A program made the position numbers and the translations under genes. Shown in pieces: positions 52,803-58,136 of a stretch of 58,136 nucleotides of DNA. Every line of letters starts with the position of its first letter. Within the stretch, counting starts at the first letter, position 1. The notes under the pieces were generated by a model that was not told the DNA's origin, did not search any database, and worked only from the letters and a program-made list of their open reading frames with translations. Source of the stretch: Butyrivibrio sp. (GTDB lineage Bacteria > Bacillota > Clostridia > Lachnospirales > Lachnospiraceae); NCBI GenBank assembly GCA_017470505.1, contig JAFUYO010000009.1, forward strand, positions 65,671-123,806, in the 5' to 3' direction.

Positions 52803-54923
52803 CTATGCTACTTTATGTCTGTGGAGCATCTCCAGAATATGACTGCGTTTCTGTCCCTGCTCCTTATTCTTCATTCCAAAGGTCGTCCTCATGATGAGAG
52901 GATCAAATATCATGTACATTGCAGGCAGCACCAAAAGAACCGTGAACATACTGATAATGGCTCCTCTGGCCATCAGCATGCACAGGGACCCTATCATGTC
53001 GATACTGGATATTAGTCCCACACCGAAGGTCGCCGCAAAAAAGCTGAGGGCACTTACAATTACCGACTTCATGCTGGTAGTAAGGGCTATAAGAGTCGCC
53101 TCCTTTTTGTCATGTCCCGCATTCCTCTCGTTTAAATACCTCGTTGTCATGAGGATCGCATAGTCAACCGTAGCTCCGAGCTGTATGGTTCCGATGACAA
53201 CCGACGATATGAAGGGAATGACTGTCCCCGTGTAGTAGGGAATACCCATGTTCACGAAGATCGCAAACTCTATGACGGCAACCAGGATAAACGGAAGCGA
53301 CACCGACTTTAAGACAAAGGCGATGATCAGGAACACAAGTCCTATTGATACCGTGTTCACGACCTGGAAGTCATGAGCGGTTATGTTGATAAGGTCCTTT
53401 GTGCAGGGTGCCTCTCCGACTACCATTGCTCCGGGGTCAAAGCTCTTCACTATCCTGTCCACTTCAGTTATCTGAGCGTTTATCTCATCTGATGCGATCT
53501 TGTAATCCGTCGTGAGGAGTATCATCTTGTACTCATCGCTCTCTAGATCTGAGAGAAGGTCATCCGGTATAAAGCTCCTCGGAAAGGCGGGGCCAATTAT
53601 TGAATCTGCGCCGAGTACTGAGAGGATCCCGTCCGTCTGTCTGAGCTCTTTTATCATGAGGCTCATGTCTGATGTGCTGAGGTTTTTGTCCACAAGAAGC
53701 ATATAGGCCGAGTTCATGTCAAACTTCTCATCCACCTTATTGGCTCCCTGAACGCTCTCAAGCTTGTCAGGAAGTGTCTGCGTCAAGTCATAATAGACAG
53801 ACGTGTGGTTATTTCCATAGATTGCAGGAAACAGGAGCGCTAAAAAAACAAAGAAGAACACAAGGTAGTGCTTGGCAATGAGCCTGGGTATCCTTTTAAA
53901 TTCCGGCATGAGGGGCTTGTGTCTTGTCTTCTCTATCAGGTTGTCAAAGACAAGTATCATGCTGGGCAGGATGGTCACACAGCCTATGACTCCGAATACG
54001 ACTCCCTTGGCCATTACTATTCCAAGGTCCAGTCCAAGCGTGAAGCTCATGAACATCAGCGCAATGAAGCCCGCAACGGTTGTTATTGAACTGCCGATGA
54101 CTGACGAAAATGTCGCCGAGATAGCGCTTGCCATCGCTTCCTCTTTGTCGTCATTTTTCTGCAGTTCTTCCTGGTAGCTGTGCCACAGGAATATTGAGTA
54201 ATCCAGGGTGACGCCGAGCTGCAATACCGCGCTCAGTGACTGGGTTATAAAAGAAATCTCTCCCTTAAAGATGTTGGATCCCATGTTGTAGACGATTGCC
54301 ATTCCGATGCTGAGCAAAAAGAACAGCGGGATGAGATAAGAATCCATTGTCAGCGAAAGAACTACGACTGCAAGGAGCACCGCGATACCTACATATATCG
54401 GTGTCTCAGCCATCGCCAGGTTCTTGGTGTCCGTGACTATCGCGCTCATACCGCTCATGAAACACTGCCTGTCAGATACCTTCCTGATATCCTCAATGGC
54501 CTGCATGGTGCCGTCTGCCGATGTGCCATCATCGAAGACTATGAACATCATGGTAGCATCTCCGGAATTGAACGCGTCATAGACATCGCTTGGAAGCATC
54601 TCCATCGGCACACTCAGGTCCATAAAGCTGTCGTACCAGATGACGTCTGCAACGTGATCCACTTTTTCGATCTTAGATTTTAATGAAGCTACATCCTTTT
54701 CCTCCATGCCCTCGGCAACATACAGAACAAAAGAGCCTGTCCCGAACTGATCGAGAAGTATGTCCTGCCCCTTCATGGTCTCAATGTCCCCGGGAAGGTA
54801 GGTCAGGATGTCGTAGTTGACTCTCGTACCAAAGTAGCCGATTGCAGAGGGAATCAGAAGTGCCACTGCCACGATAAGTATAACATATCTCAGCTTAACA
54901 ATCATATGCGAAAGCTTTTTCAT
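52803..54923 (-). CDS. MMPL/RND-family exporter
   Basis: A 706-residue membrane protein made of two repeats, each with one helix, an extracellular domain of about 120-150 residues, and a five-helix bundle. Typical segments: LQLGVTLDYSIFLWHSY in the first bundle and IQLGATVDYAILMTTRYLNER in the second, with the proton-relay Asp in each DY motif. Such proteins export lipids, peptides or drugs. The divergent TetR gene and paired operators at 54943-54996 should control it. Confidence 0.93.
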   Translation of the reverse strand: MKKLSHMIVKLRYVILIVAVALLIPSAIGYFGTRVNYDILTYLPGDIETMKGQDILLDQFGTGSFVLYVAEGMEEKDVASLKSKIEKVDHVADVIWYDSFMDLSVPMEMLPSDVYDAFNSGDATMMFIVFDDGTSADGTMQAIEDIRKVSDRQCFMSGMSAIVTDTKNLAMAETPIYVGIAVLLAVVVLSLTMDSYLIPLFFLLSIGMAIVYNMGSNIFKGEISFITQSLSAVLQLGVTLDYSIFLWHSYQEELQKNDDKEEAMASAISATFSSVIGSSITTVAGFIALMFMSFTLGLDLGIVMAKGVVFGVIGCVTILPSMILVFDNLIEKTRHKPLMPEFKRIPRLIAKHYLVFFFVFLALLFPAIYGNNHTSVYYDLTQTLPDKLESVQGANKVDEKFDMNSAYMLLVDKNLSTSDMSLMIKELRQTDGILSVLGADSIIGPAFPRSFIPDDLLSDLESDEYKMILLTTDYKIASDEINAQITEVDRIVKSFDPGAMVVGEAPCTKDLINITAHDFQVVNTVSIGLVFLIIAFVLKSVSLPFILVAVIEFAIFVNMGIPYYTGTVIPFISSVVIGTIQLGATVDYAILMTTRYLNERNAGHDKKEATLIALTTSMKSVIVSALSFFAATFGVGLISSIDMIGSLCMLMARGAIISMFTVLLVLPAMYMIFDPLIMRTTFGMKNKEQGQKRSHILEMLHRHKVA

Positions 54924-54942
54924 AAAATCCCCCTCGTATTAT

Positions 54943-54996
54943 TGACTAACGGTCATTTTATGTATAAGGTATAACATATAAATGACCATTGGTCAA
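54943..54996 (-). promoter_or_regulatory. MMPL promoter with two TetR-type operators
   Basis: Two 13-base palindromic sites, TGACTAACGGTCA (54943-54955) and TGACCATTGGTCA (54983-54995), 40 bases apart, set as an inverted pair. On the minus strand -35 TTGACC (54991-54996) and -10 TATACC (54968-54973) have a 17-base spacer, so one site overlaps the -35 and the other lies past the start of transcription. The same DNA is upstream of the TetR gene on the plus strand. Confidence 0.85.
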
Positions 54997-55074
54997 TATT
55001 TTATATGCATAAATATGTTCGTTTAAATAAAAAAATGTTATAGTAGAGGAGCAAACAAGCCGAGAGGGAAACGT

Positions 55075-55695
55075 ATGGGAAAAGCCGATCAGAACAAAAA
55101 GCATAAAATGGAGAGTCTTTTGAACACCTCCTTTGAGCTCTTTACCTCAAAGGGGCTGAACAAGACGTCAATATCAGATATTGTAGAAAAAGCGGGTGTC
55201 GCCAAGGGGACCTTTTATCTCTATTTCAAGGACAAGTACGACATCAGGAACCGCCTCATCTCGCACAAGTCAAGCCAGCTGTTCATGCAGGCATACGGCG
55301 AGCTCAACCGCTCCGGGATAAAGGCCTTTGATGACAGGATCATTTTCATCATCGACCACGTGCTCGACCTTCTTGCAGCAAACAAGGGGCTTCTTGCCTT
55401 TATCTACAAGGACCTCTCCTGGGCGGTTTTCAAGAAAGCTCTCACATCCCCCGTCAGCCAGGATGACATAGACTTCAGAGATGTATATCAGAAGATGATA
55501 GATGAGGCAGACGTCGAGCTGCGCGACCCGGAGATCATGCTCTTCCAGATCATAGAGCTGGTCGGGGCAACAGGCTACAGCTCTATCATGTACAGCGATC
55601 CGGTACCTCTCGAAGACCTAAAGCCCCATCTTGAGACCACGGTCCGCGGCATAATAAAACAGTATTCAGGCGACAAAAAAAAGGCGGGAAGATAA
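55075..55695 (+). CDS. TetR/AcrR-family regulator
   Basis: A 206-residue repressor, the only clear plus-strand gene. The N-terminal helix-turn-helix has SISDIVEKAGVAKGTFYLYFKDKYD; the rest is a helical ligand domain. The ATG follows GAGAGGG. It diverges from the MMPL gene with paired operators in between, so autoregulation and control of the exporter are likely. A weak -10 (TATAGT, 55039-55044) precedes it. Confidence 0.95.
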   Translation: MGKADQNKKHKMESLLNTSFELFTSKGLNKTSISDIVEKAGVAKGTFYLYFKDKYDIRNRLISHKSSQLFMQAYGELNRSGIKAFDDRIIFIIDHVLDLLAANKGLLAFIYKDLSWAVFKKALTSPVSQDDIDFRDVYQKMIDEADVELRDPEIMLFQIIELVGATGYSSIMYSDPVPLEDLKPHLETTVRGIIKQYSGDKKKAGR

Positions 55696-55709
55696 AGCTT
55701 TCCCGCCTT
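55681..55709. terminator. Bidirectional terminator between tetR and the TPR lipoprotein gene
   Basis: Ten-base arms AAGGCGGGAA and TTCCCGCCTT, with A-runs on the left and T-rich DNA on the right. The tetR stop codon lies in the loop. It can end both converging transcripts. Confidence 0.85.
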
Positions 55710-55728
55710 ATATTTATAAATATTCAAA

Positions 55729-56778
55729 CTATCTCGTAGACAAAAATATATTTTCTCTCGCCGCATCCTCGTCATCAGGATAGGTTTTAAGGTAATCAGC
55801 CATCATCGAAGCGGCAACTCCAAATTCGCCAAGATATTCATAGGCAGTTATCTGGTTGAGCTTTAGCACCTGCTCATACTCCCTGTTGCCGAGAGCCAGC
55901 CCCGACTCAAAGGAAGAAACAGCCGAATCGTAGTCTCCCTGCTTTATCTGGCACATTCCGAGCTGGTTGTAGACAGGAGCCGACTCGGGATTCTCTGAGA
56001 GATAGGTCCTGTATACGCTGACTGCGTAATTGTAGTCTCCCTGCTTCTCCCCGGTCTGCCCAAGAAGGAGGACGACAGGCTCTTTTTCCTGGTTCCTCTC
56101 GTTCCTTGCAGCCTCCAGATAGCTCTGCGCCTCAGCGTTGTTCCCAAGATAATAGGATATCTGCCCCTTCTCATAGTTGGTCATAAAGTCGGAGCCGTTG
56201 TCCATCGCCTTCTGAAGTATGGACAGGGCTTCATCCGTGTACCCGTACTCGTCAAGAGCCTTGTATATCATTATCATCATGGAGTAGTCGCGGTTTCCAA
56301 GAGCTATTGCCCTTGAAAAATCCGAATATCCCGCATCGTGGTCTCCCGAGGCAAGTGATGCGATCCCACGAAGGTAATACGCGTTGGTATCCTTGCCCCG
56401 AAACTTTAAGATAGCGTCATAGACATTCCTGGCGTCGCTGTACTGCCCGAGCTCGAGATAGGCTTCAGCGAGGTAGTAGTTGGTATCAAAATCCATATCG
56501 TCAACTATCCCCTCATCTGCAGAAAGAGACAAAAGGAAGTTGTCGACAGCCTCCTGATACTCTCCCCGCCTAAGGTGGGCAATTCCCCTGCCTCTTGCGA
56601 GAAGGCACTCATCCTCGCCGTTTTCCTCAGCGGCGTCAAAGCTCTCGAGCGCGCTCTGGTACTCGTGGCTCTCAATATACGAAAAGCCCGAGTCAATATT
56701 GTGCCTCCCGGTAAGACTTCCGCAGCCGGTCAGCAGCATTGTCCCCAGCAAAATGCCGGCTATAAGTCGGTGTTTCAT
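55729..56778 (-). CDS. TPR-repeat lipoprotein
   Basis: A 349-residue lipoprotein, signal ending LLTGC (Cys19). About eight TPR units follow: YIESHEYQSALESFDAAE, GEYQEAVDNFLLSL, GQYSDARNVYDAIL, GDHDAGYSDFSRAI, GDYNYAVSVYRTYL, GDYDSAVSSFESGL and others. It should act as a surface-anchored protein-binding scaffold. ATG at 56778 follows GGGGG. Its stop is TAG. No partner can be named. Confidence 0.9.
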   Translation of the reverse strand: MKHRLIAGILLGTMLLTGCGSLTGRHNIDSGFSYIESHEYQSALESFDAAEENGEDECLLARGRGIAHLRRGEYQEAVDNFLLSLSADEGIVDDMDFDTNYYLAEAYLELGQYSDARNVYDAILKFRGKDTNAYYLRGIASLASGDHDAGYSDFSRAIALGNRDYSMMIMIYKALDEYGYTDEALSILQKAMDNGSDFMTNYEKGQISYYLGNNAEAQSYLEAARNERNQEKEPVVLLLGQTGEKQGDYNYAVSVYRTYLSENPESAPVYNQLGMCQIKQGDYDSAVSSFESGLALGNREYEQVLKLNQITAYEYLGEFGVAASMMADYLKTYPDDEDAARENIFLSTR

Positions 56779-56802
56779 CAAGGCCCCCAAACAGTAACAG
56801 AA

Positions 56803-57177
56803 TCATCCAATATAGGCTACAACCTCAACCTCGCACAGTACGTCCCTCGGAAGCTGCTTGACAGCTACGCAGCTGCGCGCAGGCTTTCCTGTGAAATACT
56901 TCTCATACACGGAATTAAATGCGCCAAAGTCACTCATCTCGGCAAGAAAGCAGGTCGTCTTCACAACATGCTCATAGTCTGTGCCTGCTGCGTGGAGTAT
57001 CTCACCTATATTCCTGCAGACCCTGTCAGCCTGGTCTGTAATGGTCGTCGCCTCAATCTCCCCTGTTGCCGGATTGATCGGTATCTGTCCGGAAGCATAA
57101 AGAAAGCCCCCTGCCTTGATCGCCTGTGAATATGGTCCAATTGCCTGCGGTGCCTTATCTGTCTTTATGTACTCCAT
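56803..57177 (-). CDS. ridA: RidA-family enamine/imine deaminase
   Basis: A 124-residue protein with the RidA core: PQAIGPYSQAIKAGGFLYASGQIPI, then PARSCVAVKQLPRDVLCEVEVVAYI with the substrate-binding Arg and C-terminal Glu. RidA hydrolyses reactive 2-aminoacrylate from PLP enzymes. The ATG follows AGGAGGATACAA. It is close to the TPR lipoprotein gene but functionally unrelated. Confidence 0.95.
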   Translation of the reverse strand: MEYIKTDKAPQAIGPYSQAIKAGGFLYASGQIPINPATGEIEATTITDQADRVCRNIGEILHAAGTDYEHVVKTTCFLAEMSDFGAFNSVYEKYFTGKPARSCVAVKQLPRDVLCEVEVVAYIG

Positions 57178-57276
57178 TTGTATCCTCCTGTTTTTATCTC
57201 TGATTTAGGAACTGTGGCAAAATACCCTGTTCCTTCAGTTCTTTAAGAATGAGTATAACATGAGATTCATTCGTCG

Positions 57277-57519
57277 TTAATCATTGTTTTGCCCGAAAAC
57301 CGCGGTGACATAGAAGCCCCTCGCATTCTCTTCAACCTTCGTGACAACGCCCTCACGCTCGAGCATCCTGTCCCTGAAGGGGAAGTTCCCGGACATGGCA
57401 AGCGACGGGTCGATCGTGTAGTAGTAGTTGCTCGGAAGGACTCCTTCCGTAACCGTGACCTCATCGCCCTCCTTCAATAGTCCCGGGCGCTCCATCTTAA
57501 AAGTCATCTCTCTTGCCAT
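57277..57519 (-). CDS. Small conserved-looking protein of unknown function
   Basis: An 80-residue protein: KMERPGLLKEGDEVTVTEG, then PFRDRMLEREGVVTKVEENARGFYVTAVF. The pattern of short strands with Gly and Val suggests a small beta-barrel. The start (MAREMTF) is four bases after the SGNH stop with GAGGTGATAAA as ribosome site, so it is coupled to that gene. Family not recognised. Confidence 0.7.
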   Translation of the reverse strand: MAREMTFKMERPGLLKEGDEVTVTEGVLPSNYYYTIDPSLAMSGNFPFRDRMLEREGVVTKVEENARGFYVTAVFGQNND

Positions 57520-57523
57520 TTTA

Positions 57524-58136
57524 TCACCTCACTATCGCATTATGAAGCAAAAAATCATACCATCTCTGATAGGACGATGCCTTAAGGTGCACACCGTCAA
57601 ATGAAAGGCTGCTGTCAAGGTCCCCGTTCTCATCGTCCACAGCCTCGTTCATATCAAGGTAAAAGATCCTCTTCTGATCGGCAAGCTCAGCGATAGCTTC
57701 ATTCCTTCCGTTGATATTCTCATTGTTGATGAATCTGTCACTCTCGCTCTTTTTGCCGGTGACGTGCATAATGCTCTGGATGTAGATGATGGCATCCGGC
57801 TGAAGCTCACAAATCCTGTCGATCACCTCTTTGTAGTGTTCCCTGAAATACCCGGCATCCCCTGTTCCGGCTTCATTTAAGCCGAGCATAATGTATATCT
57901 TGCCAAACTGATTCTCTGAGAGTGCTCTCTCAACGTTCATCTTGCCGTCGTCTGTCTTTATGAATTCCTTGTTCATAACATCGAAGATGGTAAGAGATAC
58001 CTTGGAGTAAAAGGTTGCCCTCTCATCGAGAGGCTCGCAGTACTCGGACAGTCCCACAGTCCTGGAATCCCCTATAAAAAGAGCATCCGAAAAGTAGTCA
58101 TCATCGACCTCTGTAAACTCATAGGTGATTTCCTCC
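57524..58136 (-). CDS. SGNH/GDSL hydrolase (5' end cut by window)
   Basis: About 204 residues of a hydrolase whose N-terminus lies off the right edge. The nucleophile block FIGDSRTVGLSEY is in frame upstream of the first in-window GTG, so the gene clearly extends further. The oxyanion block is IMLGLNEAG, and the catalytic Asp/His pair lies in FDGVHLK near the end. SGNH enzymes de-acetylate sugars or cell-wall polymers; substrate unknown. Confidence 0.9.
   Translation of the reverse strand, partial: EEITYEFTEVDDDYFSDALFIGDSRTVGLSEYCEPLDERATFYSKVSLTIFDVMNKEFIKTDDGKMNVERALSENQFGKIYIMLGLNEAGTGDAGYFREHYKEVIDRICELQPDAIIYIQSIMHVTGKKSESDRFINNENINGRNEAIAELADQKRIFYLDMNEAVDDENGDLDSSLSFDGVHLKASSYQRWYDFLLHNAIVR

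Overview
The window looks like chromosome of a Gram-positive anaerobe of the Lachnospiraceae, broadly Butyrivibrio-like. The reasons are moderate GC, strong GGAGG-type ribosome sites, lipoprotein signal peptides, a malQ/glgP starch module, a TRAP transporter under a LacI regulator, a ferredoxin-type aldo/keto reductase, a bat-type MoxR/DUF58/VWA operon, and a cassette I recall as DUF5717/DUF5716. This is inference; no rRNA or ribosomal protein gene is present to fix it. Almost every gene is on the minus strand. The only confident plus-strand gene is a TetR regulator at 55075-55695.

Layout, left to right. 1-7.5 kb: partial trpB2, a GNAT acetyltransferase, 4-alpha-glucanotransferase, a PAS/degenerate-GGDEF/EAL protein and glycogen phosphorylase. 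7.5-12.2 kb: a TRAP transporter (dctP, dctQ) whose large permease gene is fused in frame to a second binding protein, plus a LacI regulator. The same operator type lies at the lacI and glgP promoters, tying starch storage to the regulator. 12.2-21 kb is an accessory zone with much decay: an AAA/nuclease-like ATPase, a frameshifted lipoprotein nucleosidase, four 64-bp repeats, a 659-residue Ala/Met/Pro repeat protein, a flotillin behind a yybP-ykoY manganese riboswitch, an amber-interrupted DUF3089 hydrolase, and gene remnants. 21-29 kb: chemoreceptor, cyclophilin, aldo/keto reductase, biotin synthase, DUF4143-type ATPases (one intact, one truncated), a tRNA 3'-end remnant and a toxin-antitoxin pair.

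29-34.2 kb is a tightly overlapping moxR-DUF58-hypothetical-VWA-VWA-TPR operon, likely an envelope or proteostasis complex. 34.2-36.7 kb carries metF and purB. The purB promoter contains a 29-bp inverted repeat also present at the cyclophilin promoter. 36.7-43.7 kb is a four-gene cassette of unknown function: a 1195-residue scaffold, an Hsp70/actin-fold protein with altered phosphate loops, a helical-repeat protein and a coiled-coil membrane protein. It has its own promoter and is one of the best candidates here for an undescribed system.

43.7-58.1 kb: a MacB-type ABC export system (ATPase, adaptor, two permeases), VanZ, a phosphopantetheinyl transferase, a lipoprotein with Leu/Gly heptads next to an MMPL exporter, the divergent TetR regulator with paired operators, a TPR lipoprotein, RidA, a small protein and a partial SGNH hydrolase.

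All functions are read from protein and DNA motifs without database searches. Start codons were moved from the longest reading frame wherever a ribosome site clearly indicated a later start.
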